From Chara braunii (Eukaryota > Streptophyta > Charophyceae > Charales > Characeae), in assembly GCA_003427395.1 (NCBI GenBank), contig BFEA01000066.1, positions 2,739,282 to 2,773,662 of the forward strand: 34,381 nucleotides of DNA. Reading direction: 5' to 3'. The position numbers and the translations under genes were made by a program. Under the pieces are notes generated by a model, which did not search any database, was not told the origin of the DNA, and saw only the letters and a program-made list of their open reading frames with translations. This document shows, piece after piece, positions 1 through 8,955 of this stretch (position 1 is the stretch's first letter; each line of letters starts with the position of its first letter).

Positions 1-305
1 CTAGGCACGGGCCTGCAACCTCTGCCATAAGCTCATGTGGGTTGGNAGTGTCCTGTTCGCGCGCGCTCACTTCTCCACATGGCCTTGAAGTAGGGGCAGT
101 TGCGATCCCTACTGGCGGCTGCCTTTTGACTGCTGGGCAGCCCAACGGGCCTGTCTATACTTTGGACAAAATTTGATAACGTGGGCCGGGTCACCACAAA
201 ATACGCACTGACCCATGTTCACGCGTTCCTGCCATAAGCGCTGGTCCAAGCCCAGATCTTCCCAGGGCCTGCCCTGCGGCAAGCCTGGGTGCCATCCTCC
301 TTGAG
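1..305 (-). pseudogene. Gag C-terminal fragment with zinc knuckle (A family)
   Basis: This is the 3' part of an A-family Gag, the retrotransposon particle protein that binds its RNA. Read on the minus strand it carries the segment GGWHPGLPQGRPWEDLGLDQ and then a retroviral-type zinc knuckle CVFCGDPAHVIKFC (C-x2-C-x4-H-x4-C). Both closely match the A' copy at 31994-32761 and the A copy near 17290-17487. After the knuckle, bases 1-108 match the stretch between gag and protease in element A (about 17488-17600). The fragment ends abruptly near base 305, where the sequence switches to plus-strand gag. There is one N at base 46. The left end runs out of the window, so the length of this copy is unknown. 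Confidence 0.85.
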
Positions 306-762
306 GCGCCATTCAGGGTGCCAAAGCAGTAGCCGCTGTAGAGGGAGAGGCCAGACCCCGTAAGGACCCAGTGAAACTTAAGTTCCCAGACGCGTACGGG
401 GGGAAGAAGGACGAGAACTTTGACAACTGGGAGGCCAGTGTCAATAGTTACATTTATTTACAGCATATCCTGATGGAGGAGCAAGTCCTCGTGGCCTTCC
501 AGGCCCTGAAGGACGAAGCGGCTAGCTTCGCTAGGTCTCTCGCGCGTACAGCCGGTTTTGAAAACAACCTGGTTGCATACTCTAAAGTCACCCCTCTTTC
601 CCAATTCCTCAGGCTCCTCAAGGAGCGTTTCGCTGACCCAACGAGAGGCATAAGAGCCTCTGACAAGCTTCAAACGATCTTTCGCGGCAGTGGAGGAGTG
701 CTAAGGCACTCAAGAGTACTATGGACGATTTGGTAGCCGTCCCTGACCACGGGGTCACCGAG
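306..762 (+). pseudogene. Gag capsid-region fragment (A family)
   Basis: This is a central, capsid-like part of A-family Gag. The translation contains VKLKFPDAYGG, then NFDNWEASVNSYIYLQH, EEQVLVAFQALKDEA and ERFADPTRG, all shared with the Gag of A (about 16360-16640) and A' (32852-33262). Homology begins at about base 306 with codons equivalent to GAI-x-GAKAV, so there is no native start. One base is missing near 683, which shifts the frame. The homology then continues as MDDLVAVPDHGVTE and stops near 760 before an A-run. It lies head to head with the minus-strand Gag fragment on its left, so this is a rearranged or chimeric remnant and not a gene. Confidence 0.85.
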
Positions 763-984
763 TGTGTTAAAAAAAAAAAGGGGAAGAAAGGCGGTTGCAC
801 GGTAGCAGAAAAGTGCAGAGCAAGGAGAAGGGCCAGCGTGCTTGGAAAAAGGCCGGCAGGCGAGAGAGATGACAACGCAGCGACCCCCCCCCCAAAAAAA
901 AAGAAAAAAAATCTTGGGATCAGGGATTTGGATGGGAAATATCAAAAGGAGTTGGAGAGGTAAAAAGGGCTAAGAGAACGTACC
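763..984. other. A-rich low-complexity stretch, no gene recognised
   Basis: The stretch has A-runs at about 767-778 and a C-run followed by A-runs at about 885-911. It opens a short Lys-rich frame, but this looks like a product of base composition. I see no similarity to the other elements in the window. Confidence 0.5.
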
Positions 985-1764
985 TGCAGCCAATGTCAAG
1001 TGTGACCAAGTGACCCAACGGCATCAGCGGGCAAGAAAAAAGTGTTCAGTAAGCTTGGAGGTGAGGCATTCAACACCCTTAGCCTTGCATGCTGCGGTTA
1101 TTGCGCTGATTCACTGTTTTGTCGGTCTTTCCCTGGATTGAGCTGCAATAGTCGTCTTTCTGTTGCTGTCAAACTAGGGTATACTGACCGGCGTGCGTAC
1201 AAGCGCTGCCCAAGGTCTTTAAGTGTTCACGGGTTAGCCTGCGACCGGCAAACGTGTAGAGTAAGTAACAAGCACGGTCATTGAGCGGCGGGCGCTTGTA
1301 AAACAACGCGTCTAGCCCATGGACCGGTACTGACTGGCGTGCGGGCAAACCGCCTGCGCACAAGTGCTGACCCAGGGAGGTGGAGACACTACTTGGCCAC
1401 GCCGTCCCGTCTGCGATGTTAAATAATTCTTGAGGATTGTGCTGGCTGTCCTAAAACTGCCAGTTCGCCAACTTAGTTGTCAAAAGTTTTTCTGTAGAAG
1501 AGTCTGCTGATCGAGGCAATCACAAAAGACGACGTCAGTTAAGTTTAGATTGGGACCAGAGTCATGCAGGTGTAAAAGTCTGGTCAAGGGGTTACATCAA
1601 AGACTAGGGGGCTGTGGAAGGGGGTCTGTACAAACTGCCTGTTGTACGGATTCTCCAAGATGGATGACTACCCCATCTATTGTATTTTGGCTTTTTCTTT
1701 ACTTATCGAACCACTTCTCCGTTTCTTTTTTCCCTTGGGATTTTGGCGTACCGTACACCTTCCC
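985..1764 (+). other. Diverged leader of an A-related element (D)
   Basis: This is noncoding sequence. Short blocks match the leader of element A: GGACCGGTACTGAC near 1320 matches about 15170, and GCGATGTTAAATAATTC near 1416 matches about 15290. The same order, leader blocks followed by a Gag N-terminus, is seen in A and A'. Most of the rest is too diverged to align by eye. No PBS or LTR end could be recognised in it. Confidence 0.5.
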
Positions 1765-2327
1765 GTGATAGACCAACGTAGTGGTAGACGAACTTTACAG
1801 CCAGGGAATGAAGGAAAATTGGAGAGCGAGATGATGATGGTGGAGAAGAAAGTGGTGAAGAATGAGACCACAAGAATAAGGAAGGAGGAGAAAAGGACAG
1901 ACTTCTGGTGGTGGGACACTGGCCATAGAAATTGGAGCTGGACCCTCCATTGTGACCGTAGACGACCGCTCAGCGGAAGCACAGAAGAAAAAGGCGGAGG
2001 TGAAGAAAAGAAGAGAAGAGTTGGAGGCGGAAAAAGGCGGAAGAAGAAAAAGAGAACATGCGAAAGTTAGCGGCAGAGTTGTCCGCCCGTATCAAAGAGC
2101 AAAAAGAGAGTGGCGAAGTGGATGTGAACCGGGTAGCCACACTGGCCCTCAACGATCAAGTGGCGATCAAAGAACTATGGAAGAGAATATGGCCTGGATG
2201 ATGGAGAAGGATAGAATCCAGGTGAATCACAATTTTGGCGACCTTAACGACCCCCTAACCACTCTAAACCACGGACTAGAGGACAAGGTACAACAAACTC
2301 TAGAGGCTGGATTTGCGGGTTATTAAA
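1765..2327 (+). pseudogene. Decayed Gag N-terminus of an A-related element (D)
   Basis: The first codons read (V)IDQRSGRRT, which lines up with the Gag starts of A' (MVETRSGTST) and A (MVDLRNGKST). The start codon position is GTG here, so the normal ATG appears lost. Downstream the product is rich in Lys, Glu and Arg, as in the coiled-coil-like N-terminal half of A Gag. It is split over three frames, with a shift near 1950 and another near 2040. Readable pieces include AEVKKRREELEAEK and RKLAAELSARIKEQKE. Homology ends at about 2327 where C-type LTR sequence begins. The capsid and zinc-knuckle parts are missing. I am sure it is Gag-like; the exact boundaries are approximate. Confidence 0.6.
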
Positions 2328-2332
2328 ATAAT

Positions 2333-2684
2333 AATGACCCGTGAAAGCACAGACTGAGAACACTGCTGATTTCTGGGATTTGCCGCTGAAATGTATGTTT
2401 TGCTGAGATTCCCGCATTCTGCTGTGATTTCTCTGTCTGTGTGTGTGCGTGTCTGCTGGTCTGTGTGCCTGTCTGAGTGCTTGTCGGCCTGAGTGGGTGT
2501 GTGACCCGCAAGGGTACTTGTTGGTTTGGAGGCCCCGCAGGGCCGGTACTTACCCGTGGCCGTGACTTTGAGGGTTGCAGAGGGAAAAACACTCCTCTTA
2601 CCCCTCCGCACACTGTCAAAAAGAATACGTTCTCTCTCCCTTCTCTCTCTTTCCGCTTTTTGCGTGCGCCCCTTAATACTGGAC
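2333..2684 (+). repeat. C-type LTR fragment upstream of element A
   Basis: The first ~260 bases match the start of the C 3' LTR at 26372-26630, sharing ACAGACTGAGAACACTGCTG and the GGAGGCCCCGCAGGGCCGG block. The whole stretch from about 2435 on also matches 22255-22500. The expected first bases TGT of the LTR seem to be missing. It is cut at 2684 by insertion of element A. The second part (after about 2600) is not found in the C 3' LTR, so this may be a related subfamily and not the partner LTR of that element. Confidence 0.7.
2680..2684. repeat. Target-site duplication of element A, left copy (TGGAC)
   Basis: TGGAC directly precedes the LTR start TGAAACGG. The same five bases directly follow the 3' LTR end at 22206-22210. 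Five-base duplications are typical of Ty3/gypsy integration. Confidence 0.85.
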
Positions 2685-2899
2685 TGAAACGGTTTTCACC
2701 TTCGCAGTAGTGGATGCAGATCCCAGGGCTCGATCCCTAGACCTCGCTCCCCTGTGTACAGTACCCCTGTGTGTTTGAACCCGTAACCTGTGTCTTAGGA
2801 GTCAGTTGTTGTCTGTCGTGGGCAGTGTGTCCGTCGGGTCTTGAACCGTAGGCTTGTCGCGTATGGGTCAAGTTTGTAGCAGAGGTCGTAGCCTTAGTG

Positions 2900-2961
2900 G
2901 TTCTGAAAGGTCAAGGTCGTAACTGCTACAGTCCTGAAAGGTCAAGGTTGTAGCTGCTACA
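2900..2961 (+). repeat. Two tandem 31-bp repeats in the U3 region of LTR A
   Basis: The units 2900-2930 and 2931-2961 both contain CTGAAAGGTCAAGG followed by GTA(A/G)CTGCTACA, with three or four differences. The 3' LTR has the same doublet near 21482-21543. Tandem repeats in U3 often act as enhancers, but here that is only a guess. Confidence 0.75.
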
Positions 2962-3172
2962 GTGTCGAAGGGCCAAGTCCACAGAAGGTCCAGAAGTGGC
3001 CCTTCAAACGTTGCTTACAGCAGACTAGAGGCAAGTGGGCAAGTGGTGAGTCCACCCATGCTGAGTCAGCGGTACCCAGTTCCAGTCTCACTTAGTCCAG
3101 TCAGCAAGTACCATGTGGGACTGTGTGCACCAGGGGCCCGGAGGGAAAGAGCAGACTAGCAGCGAACAGAAG

Positions 3173-3180
3173 TATAAATC
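3173..3180 (+). promoter_or_regulatory. TATA-like box of LTR A (TATAAATC)
   Basis: TATAAATC sits about 440 bases before the LTR end. The motif and its flanks (AGAAGTATAAATCAAGAGG) are kept in the 3' LTR at 21763 and in the A' LTR (minus strand, about 28046-28039). It is the likely Pol II core promoter. Transcription would start some 25-35 bases downstream. Confidence 0.65.
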
Positions 3181-3616
3181 AAGAGGCAGCGTCCAGGTAT
3201 TCATTCATTCCTGCGTAAGCCATGCGGAAGCGCTACCTGAGCGACTTGTGCGAGGTGGTCTGCAGAGTGCCCGAAGACGAAGTGGGCTGAAGGAGATAGT
3301 TAGCCATAGCCATAGAGGTATAGCGGCCATAGCCGCCATAGCCGATAGGCGAGTGTGTGAGTACGAGAGCGTGTGCATGCATGTGGAATATCCAGGGTGA
3401 TCCGGAGTTGAGTAAGTGCGAACAGTGGTGTTGGACAGAGAAATGAGAGTTGGGACGTACATGCGCTGATGCGCCATAGCCTGTTGAAGCGAGTTTGTAT
3501 CTGAACTGTGTTTTCGCTTCCATATCTTTGGGCTTTGAGTGGGCGCTGTGCGCCAGCGTGATTCACCATCTGTTTGCATGAGTGTGAAGTGGAAAAGAAA
3601 GCGAGTCTGATTGCAT

Positions 3617-3628
3617 TGGTATCGGAGC
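3617..3628 (+). promoter_or_regulatory. Primer-binding site of element A
   Basis: TGGTATCGGAGC lies one base after the LTR end. Plant LTR elements primed by initiator Met-tRNA usually carry TGGTATCAGAGC, so one position differs. Its place fixes the 3' end of the 5' LTR. Confidence 0.85.
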
Positions 3629-3782
3629 TGGTACCCGCTATCTCATGCGCTGTCGTCGTTCGCGGTATGTTGAAGTTGGGCGCCATAGCCGAAGTGCGCC
3701 ATAGCTGAAGTCACCATCGCTGAAGAAGAGTCCGCCATAGCTGTGCTGGTGGAAGAAGGTGTCACGTACCTGCAAAGAAGAC

Positions 3783-3856
<74 letters not shown>
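3629..3856 (+). other. Leader of element A, left part, ending in a (GA)n tract
   Basis: This is noncoding. It has several CCATAGC/CCATAGCTG motifs at about 3683-3745 and a pure GA tract at 3786-3856 that is cut by insertion of element B. The leader resumes at 14431. Confidence 0.75.
3786..3856 (+). repeat. (GA)n microsatellite, left of element B
   Basis: A pure GA run of about 71 bases ends exactly where the B LTR begins (TGCAATGAC). The other side of the same tract is at 14431-14464. Confidence 0.95.
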
Positions 3857-3858
<2 letters not shown>

Positions 3859-5115
3859 CAATGACTTGCTGTTTTCTGGTCGCCTGTAGCCTCTCTCTAT
3901 CGAGGCTGTACTATAGGTAGGACAGATTTCCAATTTTGTTTGGCTGAGGGCTAACCGAGAGACTTACCTGTGAGGGAAATTCGTGAGGGACATATCTGCA
4001 AATTCGGGAAATATGCAGTCCCGGTACTAACAGAGTTCCCTACAGCTACCCTAACTGCAAGCAGCAGGCCCGGTTTACCCCTAGGACAGACAGGCCCTGA
4101 GGGCCTATTCTGATAGACGGTCCTATAGCCTATATCCGGGTCCGGTAGAGGCCGAGAGGCCGAAACAGAAACGGTACCGTGCAGTCAGTCAGTCTGGTCT
4201 AGGTCGAGTCTAGGCTAGTGTAGTATAGATAGGATGGGCACATCGGTTCAGGGCTTTTGGCAGTTGGTACCGAGTACATCGCTGTTGCGCTATGTGTGAA
4301 CCAGAAGTGGTGACGGCTCAGCGTGGAAGGAGACGGGCATAGCCAGACCTTCGGAGCCCGGCCATAGCTGGGACCTGCGCTGTACTCTGCCAGCACGCAG
4401 GGGCTGACAGAGGTCTGGGCTATCGAGGTCTGCTGGAGGCGAGAGAGATTGGTGCCCTGCTGGACTCTCCTCCGGAGTGGGGTTCCAGGGTGGTGGCGCT
4501 GCAGCCATAGCTGCAGCTTCGTCCTCAGAGGTCATCTTGTCAGGGTTTGGTGGCGCTGCTGGAGACTTCCACTCGGGAAGCCTTCCAACACTTCGTCGTC
4601 ATCAGATACTGTGGCGCTGGTCTTCTTCTTCATCCTCTAAGTGGCGCTTGGCCTCAAAGGCCTGTTTCAAGGTGGCGCTTTCCTCAGGAGGCTGTATTTG
4701 GGTGGCACTTGATGTTTCAGGGGCTCAGGGGTGTTACGGGTGCTAATCAGGGTTGGGGAGTGAAGGGCTGCTCATTTCTGAGCAGCGCACTGTAGTATTG
4801 AAGTTATCCTGACAATTCGAGACTCTGAGTTTAATGAACAGTGTACAACTGGGTTTGGACTATCATCGTTTCATTGTTCCTGGATGTGATCTGCTCGGCT
4901 TTTCCTTATGACTGGTTGTGAGGATTGAGTGGAGTGAATTGCACTTTTAGTGTACCCTGTCATATTGCATGGTTAAGTTTTCCGCTGTGTTCTCTCTCCT
5001 TGTGCGGTGTGATACTCCTATCCTCTCCCCTTCCTTCTGTGTATGTATGGGCATACCTGGAAGTCTTTGTGAGTGAGTGTTGGCCTTCAGGCAACAAACA
5101 ACCAAAATCATAACA
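3857..5115 (+). repeat. 5' LTR of element B
   Basis: This 1259-bp LTR starts TGCAATG and ends CATAACA, two bases before the PBS. It is uninterrupted and so shows the empty site (TTGAGTGGAGTGA, 4925-4937) for the retroposon present in the 3' LTR. It includes the GTGGCGCT array at 4493-4709. Confidence 0.9.
4493..4709 (+). repeat. Spaced GTGGCGCT array in LTR B
   Basis: GTGGCGCT or GTGGCACT starts at 4493, 4550, 4611, 4641, 4672 and 4702. The last four are about 30 bases apart and the first gaps are about 60. The 3' LTR keeps most of them (12736, 12797 and about 12826 intact; near 12677 and 12857 altered) but lacks the last unit. Confidence 0.7.
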
Positions 5116-5117
5116 GT

Positions 5118-5129
5118 TGGTATCGGAGC
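5118..5129 (+). promoter_or_regulatory. Primer-binding site of element B
   Basis: TGGTATCGGAGC lies two bases after the LTR end. It is identical to the PBS of element A, including the unusual G at the eighth position, although the two elements are otherwise unlike. Confidence 0.85.
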
Positions 5130-6601
5130 AATTGGATCCAGGCTTTGGAGCGATTGATGAGTTGGAGCACCCATCATCATCTGGCGAGATACTGGAGTCG
5201 AGTCTCATGGCGATTCATCTTCTACAGGATTGTTGTCAGTAAGGGTGGTGGCTGTGAGTGTGTGGCGAGAAGAATTGGACAGAGGGTGACTCACTCCTGA
5301 CTAGGGTTGTGCAGGAGTGGTTGGCGATTGGTGCCTAGAGGCCCGAGAGGCTCTGGGAGGCTATTTTTAGCCTAGCGATTCATCTGGAGACTGGCGATTG
5401 TCAAGGAAGTGATCCTAGGAGGTTGCGATTGTGGAATTGTGTCAGGATCCCCAATTTCCAAGCAGCGCAGTACAGGGTGATGTGGCGCTGCACTGACTTT
5501 GTCAGCTATTGGCTTCTGGGAGTCCGAATTTGTTGAATATGTCAGTTGGGGGTGAAGCGCCTCAGGGTAATCTACTGGATCACCAAGTTTCAGACAATTT
5601 GGTACATAGGAACACTGGATACTCTCAAGAGATGAACTAGCGAGATGGGGTTGACCAGTCAGTCATAGCCAGGGTTTCATGCATCTTCTTCAGAGTTGAC
5701 CCTGAAGTAAGTGTGTCCCATACTCCATCCTGTGTGGCGGTTCTTAGTCTATTTTTAGAATAGTGAAATTTGGTTTGTCGTCAGATGACAGTTGAAAATC
5801 GAAATTCAGACTGTGGGACAGCCATATCCAACTTCCCCAACTTATCCTCTTTGACTTCTACTAACCCTGTTTGACCTTCTTTCTGACTCATCTTTCATCT
5901 GTGACTGCTTTACAGTATTGCGATTGACACTTTGTAGTGAATTGGTGAATTAAGGGTCCTGTCTTCAGTGATATCGCAAATTTGAATTCTGCGCTGGCAT
6001 AGCTAAAGCTAGGCCAGACTAGGGTCAGTCATAACTTTGATTCTGTCCGTCAGAATTCGATTTTGTCAGTCCCTGGTAAATCGCAATTCGGTATTTAGTC
6101 AGTGTCTGAAATCGCACATCCAGGTTTGATGCTCTGAGTCAGTTACAGTGAAAACTGTAATTCGCCAGACCCAGGGTATGGCATACAGGGTCATCCAGTG
6201 GTGAAGTCTGTAGGGTAGGTCTAAAAATAGGGTAACCTGTAAATCGCTGCATCTTGGTCATCAATGGACACCTGTCTAACCCTAATTAGTCACTTTGTCT
6301 AATTACTAATCAACACCACTTTGTCCAAGACTGCATCCTGTCAGTTGTAGATGCAGGATTTGCAATTATTGCATGCAATTGAAGTGTCAGGCCAGTGATG
6401 GGAAAATCGTGAAAGGGATTTTTGCCTAAGTGGACTCTAAACTGATCCTGACCCTCAAGCGGTCTGCTGAGACTGAGCACTCACTTGCTCAGAACTAACC
6501 AATCTTCTCTCTCCAGGCAGGTGACAGCAATTGAGTGAGTACTGAAGGGAAACCTCAATTCCTGTTACCTCCTGCACTGTCGTTGATTGTTTGGTTATTG
6601 T
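5130..6601 (+). other. Leader of element B, no gene
   Basis: No reading frame in this stretch looks coding. The hexamer GCGATT recurs at about 5149, 5209, 5323, 5375, 5394, 5424 and 5929, and its complement AATCGC at about 6079, 6110, 6242 and 6621. Otherwise I see only unique sequence. Confidence 0.65.
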
Positions 6602-8232
6602 TATTTATCTGTATTGTGGGAAATCGCTGATTCTGGGAAAGCAGAAGTGTCTAAGCAGGCTGAGACTTGTGAAGAGAAGCCTCAGGTACAACTGAAGATA
6701 TCAGTACAGCCTCAGACACCGGTTCTGCTTGACCCTCTAGAGGCTGAACTGCAGGCCTAGGAGGAGAAACTCCGCCAGCAGGCCTAAGCTGTTGAGTCTC
6801 TAAAGGCTGAGCTGAAAAGGAAGGAGGCGGCTGCAAGAAAAGAAACGAGAAGGAGAGAACTGACAACTGATGTAGAGAAGGTCAGGACAAGTGGCAGTTC
6901 CAGTCAGTACAATAAGGACATTGCTGAATTCGTCCTTCTGCAGGACGAAATTCATCAGTCCTATTTTACTAACTGGGATGCCGGGATCACCAGTTTGGAA
7001 GACAGCATGGCTGAGCACACTTAGCAGCTGAAAGATATTTCTTTCAAGCTGGACCGTCTCTTCGATCACCTGCAGGTCCCCCCTGCTCAGACAGCTCCTC
7101 CCTCTCCTGGGCCATCTCAAGCAGGTTCCCAGAAACCCCCACAATTCAGACCCTCCTCTCCATCCTCTACCCCCAAATCAACAGCAGCTTCACAACCCTC
7201 AGCACCATTTGAGTTTCAGCGGCCTAAGCTGACACCTCCACCCATGTTCTCAGGTGAGGACCCAAAGGTGGATGTTACAGATTGGGTCGCTGCACAGAGA
7301 ACCTACCTGAGTGGGTTCAAATTTGATGAGGATGTCAAGATGTTTGCCATCCTTGCTCGCTTGGAGCGATCTGCACTGAAATGGTGCACCTCCACCTCCA
7401 GCAAGCAAGGTATGGAGATGGTTGATTGGGCACAGAGGTTGGTGGTGGCTGGTTTTCTGCAGGCCCTGCAGGATAGGTTTGCAGACAAGGAGCAGGCCAG
7501 GAAAACAGCAGACAAAATTTTGTGCTTGGGCCAAAAGAAATTTGATGGCTCCTTGTCCAAACTCTACTCCACCTTTGAGAGTCTGACATCGACTCCAGGG
7601 TTAGAGACGAGTGGGCAGGATCTGCTCATTCATTTCTTGCGTGCAGCGCCTGAGCAATACCAACTGGCGTTATTCTCTCAGGGCCACAAGGACTGGCGGT
7701 TCTTTGGCAGAGCAGCCCTGGACTTGGAGTCCGAGCTCCATGTCCGGGAAGCACCTTCTGAAGGAAGGAAGGGACCCTTCTCAAAAGGGCGAAGGAGGAG
7801 GAAGGGTGCCCTCTTTGCTGCTGCAGCGTCAGGATCAGATAGTGACGCAGCATCCCAGGGTGGGAGCCCTCCACCTGGGACTGCCTCATCATCTGCTGTA
7901 GATTCTGTTGTTCTTGCCCTGGCTGATGCTTTGATGGGCCTGACAAAGGGCAAGGCCCCAGCCCAGAAAGCATCAACCAGCAAACAGGGGAAAGGAAAGG
8001 GACGTGCCTCTTCCCCTAGTGCCCAGAGAGTTCCTTTGCCACGCGACGTCCGATGGCCAGCTGATCCCCTTAATCCTTCCACCTTCCCCTGGCATGCACT
8101 CAGGATCTAGGAGGGGGTATGGAGGAAGAGAAAGGACAAGGGGGTCTGCCTGAGATGCGAGGGGGACCATTTCTTGACGGACTGTCCCAACATGCCTCGT
8201 AGGTCTACAGGCAGCTCTAGTTCAAAAAACTA
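6602..8232 (+). pseudogene. Gag of element B, with in-frame stops
   Basis: One frame runs from about 6602 to the TAG at 8230-8232 and is broken by stops at 6758 (TAG), 6785 (TAA), 7022 (TAG) and 8108 (TAG). In order it gives a Lys/Glu/Gln-rich, probably coiled-coil region (about 6640-7070), a Pro/Ser-rich linker, and a capsid-like domain from PFEFQRPKLTPPPMFSGEDP on, with DWVAAQRTYL and FLQALQDRFADKEQA. A Lys/Gly/Ser-rich tail follows. After the last stop comes a zinc knuckle, CLRCEGDHFLTDC, with spacing C-x2-C-x3-H-x4-C, one residue shorter than usual. No convincing ATG is seen at the 5' end. The longest uninterrupted piece is 7244-8110. Gag would form the particle and package the RNA. Confidence 0.75.
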
Positions 8233-8244
8233 GAGCAAGGAGAG

Positions 8245-8955
8245 GTGGAAGCAGCAGCTCCTTCCACCAGTGCTGATTCACTTTCTGACGAAGGTGAATC
8301 TTCACATTCTCTCGCTGGTTCTTCTTTTGCTGGAGTTGCCTCCTCAAGGTATTTCACTTTTGAAGACTCTGAGTTGGATGAGACGTGGGAGGAGGAGGAT
8401 GCTCAGTGCCTTGCTTATCTTTTCCTGTCTTTGCAGGAGAAGAAAAACAAGCATAGGTTTGAACTCATCCTACTTCGACCCTTCATCCTGGGAGCTAAGA
8501 TCAAAGGGTTCTTGGACTGTGGGGCTACTCGCAACTTCATCTCTCCCAAGGCAGTCAGCAAGCTGCACTTGGATCAGCGGTTGGTGAAATTGCGACAGCC
8601 TATAGAGGTTCGTATTGGGGACTCTTCCACTGTCAGGATCACTACTATTGTCAAAGGCCTACATGTGTCATTTGACAAGGAGGGAGAAATCAGGCACCGC
8701 CTGAATTTCTACGTGTTTCCTAACGTTCCCTTTGACCTTGTCTTCTTTATGCAGTGGCTTGGTGCCACCAATCCTAGGATCGACTGGCGGATCCCTAGGG
8801 TTGAGCTACCTGACCGGCATGGAGTATATCGCCCTTGCATGCTCGCTGACGAGTACCATCCGACCAGCAGCTGTTATTGTATGAGTGCTCGCAGATTTCT
8901 GCGATTTTCATGCCAGACTGACCACGCCCGTCTGTTCGTGGCTTATGTCAAATAG
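8245..8955 (+). pseudogene. Pol of element B: aspartic protease region
   Basis: This is the N-terminal part of Pol, which would cut the polyprotein. The catalytic loop FLDCGATRNFIS (about 8512-8547) keeps the D-x-G-A signature of retroviral-type aspartic proteases. The usual late motif (Y/F-D-x-x-L-G-M-D-W) is altered to FDLVFFMQWLG. The frame ends with TAG at 8953-8955, but the same frame continues into the reverse transcriptase, so this stop is probably a lesion and not a true end. The start is not the native one, since Pol of this type is usually made as a fusion with Gag or from an adjoining frame. Confidence 0.8.

Larger units (their letters stand above)
2685..3615 (+). repeat. 5' LTR of element A
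   Basis: It begins TGAAACGGTTTTCACC and ends GAGTCTGATTGCA, just before the PBS. It matches 21269-22205 over its whole length and the reverse complement of 27636-28489. A TATA-like box lies at 3173. The part after the TATA box is rich in CCATAGC motifs. Confidence 0.9.

Noticed and set aside
721-963. Lys-rich 80-codon plus-strand frame
   Set aside because: Its first part is shifted Gag remnant and the rest is made by A-runs. There is no independent support for a gene.
2715-2745. GGGCTCGATCCC in LTR A as a functional B box
   Set aside because: It resembles a B box, but no A box lies at a suitable distance and the LTR has a clear TATA-type promoter.
3643-3933. Minus-strand frame with a long Ser-Leu repeat
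   Set aside because: It is the GA microsatellite read as (SL)n, and it crosses the junction between leader A and LTR B. It is not a gene.
7626-8082. Minus-strand frames over the B gag (116 and 134 codons)
   Set aside because: They are shadows of the plus-strand Gag, which has clear capsid-like and zinc-knuckle features.
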